From NCBI RefSeq assembly GCF_900111995.1, contig NZ_FOKF01000007.1:62001-126000 (forward strand): DNA of 64,000 nucleotides, read 5' to 3'. The DNA comes from Collimonas sp. OK607 (GTDB lineage Bacteria; Pseudomonadota; Gammaproteobacteria; Burkholderiales; Burkholderiaceae_D). Made by a program: the position numbers and the translations under genes. The notes beneath the pieces are model-generated. The model saw nothing but the letters and a program-made list of their open reading frames with translations, had not been told where the DNA came from and did not search any database. Below, one piece after another: positions 16,029 through 26,533 of the stretch. Numbering within the stretch: the first letter of the stretch is position 1; each line of letters begins with the position of its first letter.

Positions 16029-16090
16029 GTTAAATAGGGTCAGAGTAATTTTCGCAAAGGGCGCGAAAAAAAACTCTGACCCTATTTAAC
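16029..16090. repeat. 62-base palindrome upstream of urtB
   Basis: Perfect 18-base arms (16029-16046 and 16073-16090, GTTAAATAGGGTCAGAGT and its complement) enclose a second pairing, TTTTCGC with GCGAAAA. It ends 45 bases before urtB. The form resembles REP or MITE elements mobilised by REP-associated tyrosine transposases; no transposase is nearby. Confidence 0.88.
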
Positions 16091-16135
16091 TGCTTCCGTT
16101 TAACGCCACGCATAAACCGGCATGAAAACTGACTG

Positions 16136-17740
16136 ATGAAAATCTCACGAAAAATTCTTCTGATTGCTAGTTTGTGCCTGCACATCACGCTAGCACACGC
16201 CAAGATCGACCCTGCGCTGCTCAAGCCGCTGACCGGCGACGATCCAGACGCACGCATTGTCGCGGTCAACCAGATCGCCGCGCTCGCCAATGAAGACGCA
16301 CTGAAGATTCTCAACGCCCTGAACACCGACGCGCTGTACGCCCAGCCCGACGGCACAGTACTGATCGTCGACGACACCAAGGCATTCAACCCAGCCACCG
16401 ACCAAACCATAACCACCCCTGATGACGCAGAAGGAATCAGCGTCAACAACCGCCTGCGCGGCACAGTAGAAGGCGCCCTGTCCGGCCTGAAACTATTCTC
16501 ACCCAACCGCAAACTGCGCATGGCCGCCGCCACCGACCTGATGAAAACCGCCGACCCAGCCCAAATCCCGCTGATCAGCAAAGCACTCCACAAAGAAAGC
16601 GATCCCGAGATCCAGGCCACCCTGCAACAAGTGATCGCCACCGCCAACCTGCACTCCCCCGACGCCGCCACCCGCAAAGCCGCAGTGCAAACCCTGGCCG
16701 CCAGCACCAACGCCAATCTACGCCCCGCCCTGCAAAACCTGCTCAACAAAAACCCCGACGGCAGCTACATCGAAACCGACGAAGCAGTCCGCATCGAAGC
16801 CGTGCGTACCCTCGGCGTACTGGACCGCCACCTGGCAACCGTCGACTTCATCGGCAAAGTGTTCTACGGCATATCGCTCGGCAGCGTCCTGCTGCTAGCC
16901 GCACTCGGACTGGCGATCACCTTCGGCCTGATGGGCATCATCAACATGGCGCACGGCGAACTGCTGATGATCGGCGCCTACACCACCTATGTCTGCCAGC
17001 TGCTGTTCCGCCAATACTTCCCGGCCGCGCTGGACGGCTACCTGCTGGTAGCGCTGCCGGCCGCCTTCATCGTCACCGCCGCCGTCGGCATCGTGCTGGA
17101 ACGGCTGGTATTGCGCTGGCTATACGGCCGCCCGCTGGAAACTCTGCTCTGCACCTGGGGTATCAGCCTGATCCTGATGCAGCTGGTACGTTCAATTTTC
17201 GGCGCGCAAAACGTCGAAGTTGCCAATCCCAGCTGGATGTCCGGCGGCGTCACCGTGCTTGGCTCGCTGGTGCTCTCGTATAACCGCATCGTGATCATTT
17301 TCTTCGCGCTGTTCGTGGTACTGGCAGTCTGGCTGATACTGAACAAGACCCGGCTTGGCCTGTTTGTACGAGCCGTCATGCAAAACCGGCGCATGGCGTC
17401 TTGTGTCGGCGTCTCGACCGGCAAGATCGACATGATGACCTTCGGCCTCGGCTGCGGCATCGCCGGGCTGGGCGGCGTAGCGCTGTCGCAACTGGGCAAT
17501 GTCGGGCCAGATCTCGGCCAAGGCTATATCGTCGACTCCTTCATGGTGGTGGTACTGGGCGGCGTCGGCCAGCTGGCGGGCACCGTCATCGCCGCCTTCG
17601 GCCTCGGCGAAGTCAATAAATTCCTGGAACCGATGGCAGGCGCGGTGCTGGCCAAAATCGCGATCCTGGTATTCATCATCGTCTTCATTCAAAAACGTCC
17701 GCAAGGCCTGTTTGCACTGAAAGGCAGGAGCGTCGAATGA
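16136..17740 (+). CDS. urtB: Urea ABC transporter permease UrtB
   Basis: A 534-residue protein in two parts. A signal peptide (ends near AHA-KID) and a periplasmic helical domain with HEAT-like repeats occupy residues 23-235. A LivH-type permease domain follows with about eight membrane helices (VLLLAALGLAITFGLMGI, MAHGELLMIGAYTTY). This fused architecture is characteristic of UrtB and longer than amino-acid LivH proteins. It forms the inner-membrane channel with UrtC. The stop overlaps urtC by four bases. Confidence 0.95.
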   Translation: MKISRKILLIASLCLHITLAHAKIDPALLKPLTGDDPDARIVAVNQIAALANEDALKILNALNTDALYAQPDGTVLIVDDTKAFNPATDQTITTPDDAEGISVNNRLRGTVEGALSGLKLFSPNRKLRMAAATDLMKTADPAQIPLISKALHKESDPEIQATLQQVIATANLHSPDAATRKAAVQTLAASTNANLRPALQNLLNKNPDGSYIETDEAVRIEAVRTLGVLDRHLATVDFIGKVFYGISLGSVLLLAALGLAITFGLMGIINMAHGELLMIGAYTTYVCQLLFRQYFPAALDGYLLVALPAAFIVTAAVGIVLERLVLRWLYGRPLETLLCTWGISLILMQLVRSIFGAQNVEVANPSWMSGGVTVLGSLVLSYNRIVIIFFALFVVLAVWLILNKTRLGLFVRAVMQNRRMASCVGVSTGKIDMMTFGLGCGIAGLGGVALSQLGNVGPDLGQGYIVDSFMVVVLGGVGQLAGTVIAAFGLGEVNKFLEPMAGAVLAKIAILVFIIVFIQKRPQGLFALKGRSVE

Positions 17741-18876
17741 AAGCCGCATCTCAAAACATCTCTCAATACATCGCCGCAGCCAAGACACCTCTGTTCTCGC
17801 GCCCGGCATGGAGCGGAATCATCTTCTGCAGCGTGATCCTGGCGCTGCTGCCGATACTCAACCTGGCATTCCCTGCCGGCCATGTACTGCACATTTCCAG
17901 CTACACGGTGGCGCTGGTCGGCAAGTTCATGTGCTACGCCATGGCGGCGCTGGCACTGGACCTGGTGTGGGGTTACACCGGCATCCTCTCGCTCGGCCAC
18001 GGCGTCTTCTTTGCGCTGGGCGGCTATGCCCACGGCATGTACCTGATGCGGGCGATCGGCCGCGACGGCGTCTATCAGAGCAACCTGCCTGACTTCATGG
18101 TCTTCCTCGACTGGAAAACCTATCCCTGGTTCTGGTCCATGACCGACAACTTCTGGTACTGCATGGCGCTGGTGGTGCTGGTGCCGGGCGTGCTGGCCTT
18201 TGTGTTCGGCTACTTTGCCTTCCGCTCGCGCATCAAAGGCGTGTATTTCTCGATCATCACGCAAGCCATGACCTTCGCCTTCATGCTGCTCTTCTTCCGC
18301 AACAACACTGGTTTTGGCGGCAACAACGGTTTCACCGACTTCAAGCGCATCCTGGGTTACTCGATCACCGCGCCGTCGACCAAGGCGGTGCTGTATCTGA
18401 TTACGCTCGCATTCCTGCTCGGCGCCCTGCTGTTGTGCCGCTGGATCGTCACGTCCAAGCTGGGACGGGTGTTGCAGGCAGTGCGCGATTCCGAATCACG
18501 CCTGATGTTCATCGGCTATAACCCGCTCTGGTTCAAATTGTTTGTGTGGACGTTGTCGGCAGTGTTGTGCGGCATTGCCGGCGCTTTGTATGTGCCGCAG
18601 GTCGGCATCATCAATCCGTCCGAGATGTCACCGGCCAATTCGATTGAAATGGTGATCTGGGCAGCCGTCGGTGGCCGCGGCTCGCTGCTGGGGCCGATCA
18701 TCGGCGCCTTCTCTGTCAACGGTCTGAAAAGCTGGTTCACCGGCGCGTTTCCCGATTTGTGGCTGTATGCACTGGGCTTGATTTTCATCCTGGTCACGCT
18801 ATTCATGCCGCAAGGGATCCTGGGTCTGGTGGACAAGCTGAAAAGCAAATCAAAGAACAACAAGGAGGCCGTATGA
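17737..18876 (+). CDS. urtC: Urea ABC transporter permease UrtC
   Basis: A 379-residue LivM-type permease. MAALALDLVWGYTGILSLGHGVFFALGGYA and the region RDSESRLMFIGYNP, which contacts the ATPases, mark the family. The start overlaps the urtB stop (ATGA) and its own stop overlaps the urtD start in the same way, so the subunits are translationally coupled. It pairs with UrtB to form the urea translocation path. Confidence 0.95.
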   Translation: MKAASQNISQYIAAAKTPLFSRPAWSGIIFCSVILALLPILNLAFPAGHVLHISSYTVALVGKFMCYAMAALALDLVWGYTGILSLGHGVFFALGGYAHGMYLMRAIGRDGVYQSNLPDFMVFLDWKTYPWFWSMTDNFWYCMALVVLVPGVLAFVFGYFAFRSRIKGVYFSIITQAMTFAFMLLFFRNNTGFGGNNGFTDFKRILGYSITAPSTKAVLYLITLAFLLGALLLCRWIVTSKLGRVLQAVRDSESRLMFIGYNPLWFKLFVWTLSAVLCGIAGALYVPQVGIINPSEMSPANSIEMVIWAAVGGRGSLLGPIIGAFSVNGLKSWFTGAFPDLWLYALGLIFILVTLFMPQGILGLVDKLKSKSKNNKEAV

Positions 18877-19739
18877 GCCAGCCAATCAGCCCGATCTATA
18901 ATCCGGCGCAGCCATCCGACAAAGTCGATAACGCCCTGCATGCCGACTACGGCACCTCGTACGCGCGGATCAAGCCGGAAGGCGTCGACACCACCCACGG
19001 CGCTATCCTTTACCTGGAAAACATCACGGTCTCGTTCGACGGCTTCAAGGCGCTCAACAATCTGAATCTCGATATTTCGGTAGGAGAACTGCGTTGCATC
19101 ATCGGCCCTAACGGCGCCGGTAAAACCACCATGATGGATGTCATCACAGGCAAAACCCGGCCCAGTGCCGGCACCGCCTTCTTCGGCCAAAGCATAGACC
19201 TGACCAAGCTGACCGAATACGACATCGCCCACGCCGGCATCGGCCGTAAATTCCAGCGGCCGACGGTATTCGAACAGCACACGGTATTCGAAAATCTCGA
19301 GCTGGCCATGAAGATGGACAAACGCGTCAAGACCACCTTGCTTTCCAGGCTCAGCTCGGAGCAGATCGACAAGATAGATGCCTGCCTCAGGCTGATCCGC
19401 CTTAACGGTAACGAACGACGGTTAGCTGGCCTGCTGTCGCACGGCCAGAAGCAATGGCTGGAGATCGGCATGCTGCTGATGCAGGAACCACAACTGCTGT
19501 TGCTGGATGAACCGGTGGCAGGCATGTCGGATGCGGAAACCGCACGCACTGCCGAGTTGCTCAATGAACTGCGCGGCAAACACTCGATCATGGTGGTCGA
19601 GCATGACATGGGTTTTGTCGCCGAAATCGCCCAGCAGGGCAAGGTCACGGTCTTGCACGAAGGTTCCGTGCTGGCGGCCGGCAAGATGTCCGAAGTGCAG
19701 GCCGACGAGCGTGTGATTGAAGTCTATCTCGGGCGCTAG
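18873..19739 (+). CDS. urtD: Urea ABC transporter ATP-binding protein UrtD
   Basis: A 288-residue ABC ATPase of the LivG type. Walker A is GPNGAGKTT, the signature region is LSHGQKQWLEIGMLL, Walker B is QLLLLDEPVAGM, and the switch histidine lies in VVEHDMGF. LSHGQKQ in place of LSGGQ is usual for UrtD. An N-terminal extension of about 45 residues precedes the ABC domain. The start was set at the ATG overlapping the urtC stop, with AAGGAGG upstream. Confidence 0.95.
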   Translation: MSQPISPIYNPAQPSDKVDNALHADYGTSYARIKPEGVDTTHGAILYLENITVSFDGFKALNNLNLDISVGELRCIIGPNGAGKTTMMDVITGKTRPSAGTAFFGQSIDLTKLTEYDIAHAGIGRKFQRPTVFEQHTVFENLELAMKMDKRVKTTLLSRLSSEQIDKIDACLRLIRLNGNERRLAGLLSHGQKQWLEIGMLLMQEPQLLLLDEPVAGMSDAETARTAELLNELRGKHSIMVVEHDMGFVAEIAQQGKVTVLHEGSVLAAGKMSEVQADERVIEVYLGR

Positions 19740-19745
19740 AATAAT

Positions 19746-20444
19746 ATGTTAAACGTTGAACAACTGAATCAGTACTACGGCTCTTCGCACACCTTGCGCG
19801 GGATTTCGCTATCCCTGGAAAAAGGAAAATGCCTGGCTCTGCTGGGCCGCAACGGCGTCGGCAAAACCACCTTGCTGAAATGCCTGATGGGCGTGCTGCC
19901 CAGCGCCAGCGGCAAGGTCATGCTGGAAGGCCGCGACATCACCAGCCTGAAACCGCACCAGCGCGCCGCACTGGGGATTGCCTATGTGCCGCAGGGACGC
20001 GAAATCTTCGCCCGCCTGTCGGTGGAAGAAAACCTGTTGATGGGGATGGCCACCAAGTCGGGAAAAAAGGCATTGCTGATCAAGGATGAGGTCTACGAAT
20101 TATTCCCGGTGCTGAAGGAAATGCTGCAACGGCGCGGCGGCGACCTGTCCGGCGGCCAGCAACAGCAGCTGGCGATAGCGCGCGCTTTGCTGGCGGAACC
20201 CAAGCTGATCATCCTGGATGAACCGACCGAAGGTATCCAGCCATCGATCATCAAGGATATCGGCCGCGTGATCCGCTTGCTGCGCGAGCGCGGTGACATC
20301 GGCATCCTGCTGTGCGAACAGTACTTCGATTTTGCGCGTGACCTGGCAGATAATTTTGTGGTGCTGTCGCGCGGTGAAGTGGTTGCCGCCGGCGGCCAGG
20401 AGAACATGGATGATGACAGCGTAAAACGACACTTGGCGGTATAG
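19746..20444 (+). CDS. urtE: Urea ABC transporter ATP-binding protein UrtE
   Basis: A 232-residue ABC ATPase of the LivF type. MLNVEQLNQYYGSSHTLRG opens the domain, Walker A is GRNGVGKTT, the signature is DLSGGQQQQLAIARALL, and Walker B is KLIILDEPTEGIQPS. It forms the nucleotide-binding pair with UrtD. It starts six bases after urtD and ends six bases before ureD, so transporter and urease genes are part of one run. Confidence 0.95.
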   Translation: MLNVEQLNQYYGSSHTLRGISLSLEKGKCLALLGRNGVGKTTLLKCLMGVLPSASGKVMLEGRDITSLKPHQRAALGIAYVPQGREIFARLSVEENLLMGMATKSGKKALLIKDEVYELFPVLKEMLQRRGGDLSGGQQQQLAIARALLAEPKLIILDEPTEGIQPSIIKDIGRVIRLLRERGDIGILLCEQYFDFARDLADNFVVLSRGEVVAAGGQENMDDDSVKRHLAV

Positions 20445-20450
20445 TGCCGC

Positions 20451-21368
20451 ATGGATAATCTGATTAGCCTGCCACCTTTGTCGGCAGCCGGACTTGCTCC
20501 GCCTGTGCCGGTTATGTCTGTCGCCGAAGCAACCCGGCGCAGCGGCGACCAGGCCTGGCTGTCTTTGGCATTTGCCGACGACCGCGGCACCACGCGCTTG
20601 CTGGATCGCGCCCACTACGGCCCCTTGCGCGTGCAAAAGGCGCTCTATCCGGAACACCCGTCGATCTGCCATGCCATCATCGTTCATCCACCTGGTGGCG
20701 TGGTTGGCGGCGATCAGCTGAGCATCAGGGCCAGCGTCGGCGAACGCGCGCATGCCTTCCTCACCACACCCGGCGCAGCCAAGTGGTACCAGGCCAACGG
20801 CAAGATTTCGCAACAACAGGTAACGCTGCAGGTTGCCAACTCCGCCACGCTGGAATGGCTGCCGCAAGAGACCATTTTTTTCGACCAGGCCCATGTCACG
20901 CTGGAACACCAGGTAGAGCTGCAAGGCGACGCCCGCTATATCGGCGGCGAGATACTGTGCTTCGGCCGCACGGCTTCCGGTGAAACATTCAACAGCGGTC
21001 GTATTTCGCAGCTCACCAGCATCCGTCGCAATGGTAAATTATTATATTTTGAACAAGGTATGCTGAACGGCGGCAGCGACGCCATGCGCAGTCGCCTGGG
21101 ATTGGCGGATTGCACGGTCTGCGCTACCTTGATTGTGGTCGGAAAACCATTCCCTGGCAGCTTCGTACAGCAGTTGCGCGAGCTTGCCAACCAACTTGCA
21201 GGAGACCAGGCCAGCGTCGGTGCAACCCAGATGAAATCGGTGCTGGTGCTGCGCCACCTGGGGCACTCCAGCGAACTTGCGCGGCGCTGGATGATGCAGA
21301 CGTGGCAGCTGATTCGTCCGCAATTGCTGGGGCACGAAGCACTGGTGCCACGGATCTGGAACACCTGA
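20451..21368 (+). CDS. ureD: Urease accessory protein UreD
   Basis: A 305-residue UreD/UreH scaffold protein. Conserved segments are PLRVQKALYPE, HPPGGVVGGDQL and TTPGAAKWYQ, then LEWLPQETIFFD. UreD binds the apo-urease trimer and recruits UreF and UreG to deliver nickel through an internal tunnel. It follows urtE by six bases. It is cytoplasmic and has no signal peptide. Confidence 0.95.
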   Translation: MDNLISLPPLSAAGLAPPVPVMSVAEATRRSGDQAWLSLAFADDRGTTRLLDRAHYGPLRVQKALYPEHPSICHAIIVHPPGGVVGGDQLSIRASVGERAHAFLTTPGAAKWYQANGKISQQQVTLQVANSATLEWLPQETIFFDQAHVTLEHQVELQGDARYIGGEILCFGRTASGETFNSGRISQLTSIRRNGKLLYFEQGMLNGGSDAMRSRLGLADCTVCATLIVVGKPFPGSFVQQLRELANQLAGDQASVGATQMKSVLVLRHLGHSSELARRWMMQTWQLIRPQLLGHEALVPRIWNT

Positions 21369-21420
21369 TAATTAATCTGAACATCGATCTGAAAATCGAT
21401 CTGAATGAAAGAATAGAACC

Positions 21421-21723
21421 ATGGACCTGACGCCAAGAGAGAAAGACAAGCTGCTGATTTTCACCGCCGCATTGCTAGCGGAGCGTCGCCTGGCGCGCGG
21501 CTTGAAATTGAATTATCCGGAAGCGGTGGCCTTGATCAGCGCCGCCATCATGGAAGGCGCGCGCGACGGCAAGAGCGTCGCCGAGCTGATGTCCTACGGC
21601 AGCAAGATCTTGACGCGGGCCGATGTCATGGACGGCATCGCCGAAATGATTCCCGATATCCAGGTTGAAGCCACCTTCCCCGATGGCAGCAAGCTGGTCA
21701 CCGTGCATCACCCGATTCCCTAG
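21421..21723 (+). CDS. ureA: Urease subunit gamma
   Basis: A 100-residue UreA of the usual length, opening [20 protein letters not shown] and containing [11 protein letters not shown] and [10 protein letters not shown]. It packs against the UreC active-site subunit in the (alpha-beta-gamma)3 enzyme. The 52-base gap from ureD carries a duplicated ATCGATCTGAA. Confidence 0.97.
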   Translation: MDLTPREKDKLLIFTAALLAERRLARGLKLNYPEAVALISAAIMEGARDGKSVAELMSYGSKILTRADVMDGIAEMIPDIQVEATFPDGSKLVTVHHPIP

Positions 21724-21735
21724 ACTGGAGCCGCC

Positions 21736-22043
21736 ATGATCCCAGGAGAAATGTTCATCCAGCCAGGCGACATCGAACTCAATGTCGGCCGCAAGTGCAC
21801 TACTGTCAGCGTCGCCAACAGCGGCGACCGGCCGATCCAGATCGGTTCGCACTTTCATTTTTACGAAGTCAACCCGGCCCTGCTGTTCGAGCGCAAGGAC
21901 GCCTACGGCATGCGGCTCAACATTGCGGCCGGCACCGCAGTCCGCTTCGAACCGGGCCAGAAGCGCACGGTAGAACTGGTCGAACTGGCGGGCGACCGCA
22001 TCGTCTACGGATTCAATGGCAAGGTCATGGGAGCATTGCAGAA

Positions 22044-22047
<4 letters not shown>
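21736..22047 (+). CDS. ureB: Urease subunit beta
   Basis: A 103-residue UreB with the family segments [35 protein letters not shown] and [16 protein letters not shown]. It is a structural subunit that helps close the active-site region. The stop overlaps the ureC start (ATGA), so the beta and alpha subunits are coupled. Confidence 0.97.
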
Positions 22048-23744
<1,697 letters not shown>

Positions 23745-23765
23745 TTTTATTTTAACGAGAGCCAG

Positions 23766-24284
23766 ATGTTAATTCTCAACACAAAAGTGGAACACGCCGA
23801 TGTGGTGCAAGGTGAACTGATCCTGCCCTATGAACTACGCGAAAAAAGCCGCCTGCGCGCGGCGCTGACCAGCGGCGAAGAAGTGGGCGTATTCACCGTG
23901 CGCGGCACCGTGCTGCGGCATGGAGACTTGATCAAGGGCAGCGATGACGACGGCAACGAACGCGTGGTCAGGATACTCGCCGCCGCCGAAGCCACTTACC
24001 GTATCGAATGCGCCAGTCCGCACGCCCTGTTGCGCTGTGCCTTTCATCTTGGAAACCGGCACACGCAAGCCCATGTCGGCGACGGCTTCCTACGCATACG
24101 CAAGGATCCGGTGCTGAAGGAAATGCTGGAAGGATTACACGCCACGGTTACCGAGGAACTGGCCGCGTTCGAGCCGGAATCCGGTGCTTACGGCGGCGGC
24201 CATCACCATCATCACGACGGTTTGCTGGCGCCGGTGCCGTTGCGACAAAAGATCCATCGCCCCGGCGACGAAACCGCGGTCTGA
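23766..24284 (+). CDS. ureE: Urease nickel metallochaperone UreE
   Basis: A 172-residue UreE. The peptide-binding N-terminal domain is followed by the metal-binding domain with CAFHLGNRHTQAHV. The C-terminal tail carries five consecutive histidines followed by Asp (GGGHHHHHDG), a nickel-storage tail. It passes nickel to UreG. Spacing to ureC is 21 bases. Confidence 0.96.
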   Translation: MLILNTKVEHADVVQGELILPYELREKSRLRAALTSGEEVGVFTVRGTVLRHGDLIKGSDDDGNERVVRILAAAEATYRIECASPHALLRCAFHLGNRHTQAHVGDGFLRIRKDPVLKEMLEGLHATVTEELAAFEPESGAYGGGHHHHHDGLLAPVPLRQKIHRPGDETAV

Positions 24285-24298
24285 CTTTGGCAAACACC

Positions 24299-24979
24299 AT
24301 GCATGCAACAGCACTGCTTCATTTACTGCAACTAGCCAGCCCGTCGCTGCCTATCGGCGCCTATAGCTATTCGCAAGGACTGGAAACGGCGATCGACAAG
24401 GGTTGGGTCAAGGATCCTGAATCTGCACGCAACTGGATCTGCGACAACTTGCAGCAAGTGGTCGCGCTGTTTGAAGCGCCGATCTTGTGGCGTCTGCTGC
24501 AAGCGTTCGAGCGACGTGACGGCGCAGCAGTCGAACTTTGGACTGAACGTTTCATCGCCGCCCGCGACACTGCCGAGTTTCGCGCCGAAACCATACAGAT
24601 GGGATTTTCGCTGGGTAAGCTGGCGATCGAATTGCAGATTGGCGACGCCGAATTGCTAGCCATCTTGCAAGCCCAGCCGGAACTGCCGTTGCCGACTGCT
24701 TACGCCTACGCCGCGGTGGCCTTGCAAGTACCGCACGAGGCAGCATTGCTCGGCATGCTGTTTTCCTGGGCGGAAAACCAGGTGCTGGTATGCGTCAAAA
24801 CAATACCTCTTGGTCAGGTTGCCGGCCAGCGCTTGCTGCTGTCGCTGCAAGCTGAGTTGCGGCTGGCAGCCGAGAACGTACAACACCTGGCCGATCATGA
24901 ACTCTGCAACTGGTCGCCCGGATTGTCGCTGCTGTCGATGCAGCACGAAGAACAATACAGCCGTCTCTATCGCTCCTGA
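24299..24979 (+). CDS. ureF: Urease accessory protein UreF
   Basis: A 226-residue all-helical UreF with LLQLASPSLPIGAYSYSQGLE near the start and AYAAVALQVP further on. UreF acts as a checkpoint that couples UreG GTP hydrolysis to urease activation. I start at MHATALLHLL; a TTG four codons upstream is an alternative. The gene begins 14 bases after ureE. Confidence 0.95.
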   Translation: MHATALLHLLQLASPSLPIGAYSYSQGLETAIDKGWVKDPESARNWICDNLQQVVALFEAPILWRLLQAFERRDGAAVELWTERFIAARDTAEFRAETIQMGFSLGKLAIELQIGDAELLAILQAQPELPLPTAYAYAAVALQVPHEAALLGMLFSWAENQVLVCVKTIPLGQVAGQRLLLSLQAELRLAAENVQHLADHELCNWSPGLSLLSMQHEEQYSRLYRS

Positions 24980-25019
24980 AATCAAACCCGACATTCAATA
25001 TTTTTAAGCGAACCTCAAA

Positions 25020-25649
25020 ATGAGCACTTCCTCAACCTCCAATCCACTCCGCGTCGGCATCGGCGGCCCGGTCGGTTCCGGCAAAACCGCGTTGTGCGAA
25101 ATGCTGTGCAAAGGCATGCGCGACCACTACGACATGGCGGTCATCACCAACGATATCTACACCAAAGAAGATATGGAGATCCTGTTACGCGCCGATGCCC
25201 TGCCGGCCGAGCGGCTGATGGGCGTGGAAACCGGCGGTTGCCCGCACACGGCGATACGCGAAGACGCGTCGATCAACCTGGAAGCGATTTCCCGCATGAG
25301 CGCCGATTTCCCCAACCTCGATCTGATCCTGCTGGAATCCGGCGGCGACAACCTGGCGGCTACCTTCAGCCCGGAACTGTCCGACCTGACCATCTATGTG
25401 ATCGACGTTGCCGGCGGCGAAAAAATACCGCGCAAGGGCGGCCCTGGCATCACCCGCTCCGACCTGCTGATCATCAACAAAACGGATCTCGCGCCCTATG
25501 TCGGCGCTAATCTCGATGTGATGGCGCATGACGCAAAAAAAATGCGCGGCGAGCGACCGTTCATCTTCACCAATCTGCGCAGCGGCGACGGGGTTGAGCA
25601 AGTGATCGCTTTCATCCGCAAACAGGGTCTGCTTGATCAACCTAAATAA
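25020..25649 (+). CDS. ureG: Urease accessory GTPase UreG
   Basis: A 209-residue SIMIBI-class GTPase. [11 protein letters not shown] is the P-loop, [11 protein letters not shown] and [16 protein letters not shown] hold the CPH metal-binding motif, [15 protein letters not shown] is switch-proximal, and [11 protein letters not shown] gives guanine specificity. It supplies nickel and energy for urease maturation with UreD, UreE and UreF. Confidence 0.97.
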   Translation: MSTSSTSNPLRVGIGGPVGSGKTALCEMLCKGMRDHYDMAVITNDIYTKEDMEILLRADALPAERLMGVETGGCPHTAIREDASINLEAISRMSADFPNLDLILLESGGDNLAATFSPELSDLTIYVIDVAGGEKIPRKGGPGITRSDLLIINKTDLAPYVGANLDVMAHDAKKMRGERPFIFTNLRSGDGVEQVIAFIRKQGLLDQPK

Positions 25650-25696
25650 GCAACCTAAATAAGCAACCTGAATAAGCAATCTCAATAAGCAATACC
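25645..25696. repeat. 13-base tandem repeat x4 between ureG and ureJ
   Basis: AATAAGCAACCTA, AATAAGCAACCTG, AATAAGCAATCTC and AATAAGCAATACC follow one another directly. The first unit contains the ureG stop codon. The copies have diverged at their ends, so the array looks older than the hexamer array behind urtA. Confidence 0.9.
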
Positions 25697-25722
25697 AACA
25701 ACCTTTATCAAGGAGCCCTGCC

Positions 25723-26325
25723 ATGCCCTATCCATCCGCCCGCACCTGTGGCCGCGTCAGCGCGCTCGTCATCGCTACCCTCAGTATCGGCTCCGCATTT
25801 GCCCATCCCGTCCATCCTGACGCGTTCGGATTCAACGACGGTTTTGCCCATCCATTTTCCGGCATCGATCATTTGCTGGCTATGCTGGCCGTCGGCCTGT
25901 GGGCGGCGCAAAACAAGCGCTCCGCGCTCTGGGTGCTGCCGCTGGCGTTTCCGCTGATGATGGTGGTTGGCGCACTGCTGTCATTTTCCGGCCTGCAGAT
26001 GCCCGGCGTCGAAACCGGCATCGCGGCCTCGGTCGCCGTGCTGGGCCTGCTGATCGCTTGCGCCATCCGCATGCCGGTCTGGGCCAGCGCCGGCGTGGTT
26101 TCTGTCTTCGCGCTATTCCACGGTTATGCGCACGGCAGCGAATTACCGCACGGCGCCTCGGCGCTTTGGTATGGCGTCGGTTTTGTGGCGGCGACAGCGC
26201 TACTGCATTTGCTCGGGCTGGCAATCGGCTTGGTCGCCGGCCAGAAAATGGCGGCGCAAGCGGTACGGCTGGGAGGCGTTGCGATTGCGGCGGTCGGTGG
26301 CTACTTGCTCACGGTTGCATTCTAA
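25723..26325 (+). CDS. ureJ: HupE/UreJ-family nickel permease
   Basis: A 200-residue membrane protein with a signal-like first helix and about six further hydrophobic segments. The family motif HPFSGIDHLLAMLAVGLWA is present, preceded by AHPVHPDAFGFNDGF, and FHGYAHGSELP supplies further histidines. HupE/UreJ proteins import nickel or cobalt; the position after ureG points to nickel supply for urease. AAGGAG lies before the ATG. Confidence 0.9.
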   Translation: MPYPSARTCGRVSALVIATLSIGSAFAHPVHPDAFGFNDGFAHPFSGIDHLLAMLAVGLWAAQNKRSALWVLPLAFPLMMVVGALLSFSGLQMPGVETGIAASVAVLGLLIACAIRMPVWASAGVVSVFALFHGYAHGSELPHGASALWYGVGFVAATALLHLLGLAIGLVAGQKMAAQAVRLGGVAIAAVGGYLLTVAF

Positions 26326-26382
26326 GGCACGACTCTAGAGCTTTTGCCTGATCGCAGCGCGCGATTACTAAAACATTTGATC

Positions 26383-26432
26383 AGAGTCAGGTTCATTCGC
26401 AGTTGTGCTGCGAATGAACCTGACTCTTTTTT
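26383..26432 (+). terminator. 20-base-stem hairpin with T-run after urease operon
   Basis: AGAGTCAGGTTCATTCGCAG pairs perfectly with its complement around TTGTG and is followed by TTTTTT. It would end the urt-ure transcript. The unusually long perfect stem also resembles a dispersed extragenic repeat recruited as a terminator. Confidence 0.85.
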
Positions 26433-26533
26433 GTTCTCGGCCCGGAACATTCAAATATGCTAATGTCTCCAACCTGTGCAAGTCGTTTTGTTGCAGCGGC
26501 CTTGTTTTTTATTTCTTTAAACCAGGACACACT

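Larger units (their letters stand above)
15621..16135. other. Repeat-filled gap between urtA and urtB
   Basis: The gap contains no credible gene. It contains a hexamer array and three separate hairpins, each listed. Frames that open here translate the repeats themselves (for example SYFSCFAKKSNQKKATAK), a pattern produced by extragenic repeats rather than by proteins. The remaining genes of the operon are packed with overlaps, so this gap stands out. Confidence 0.75.
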
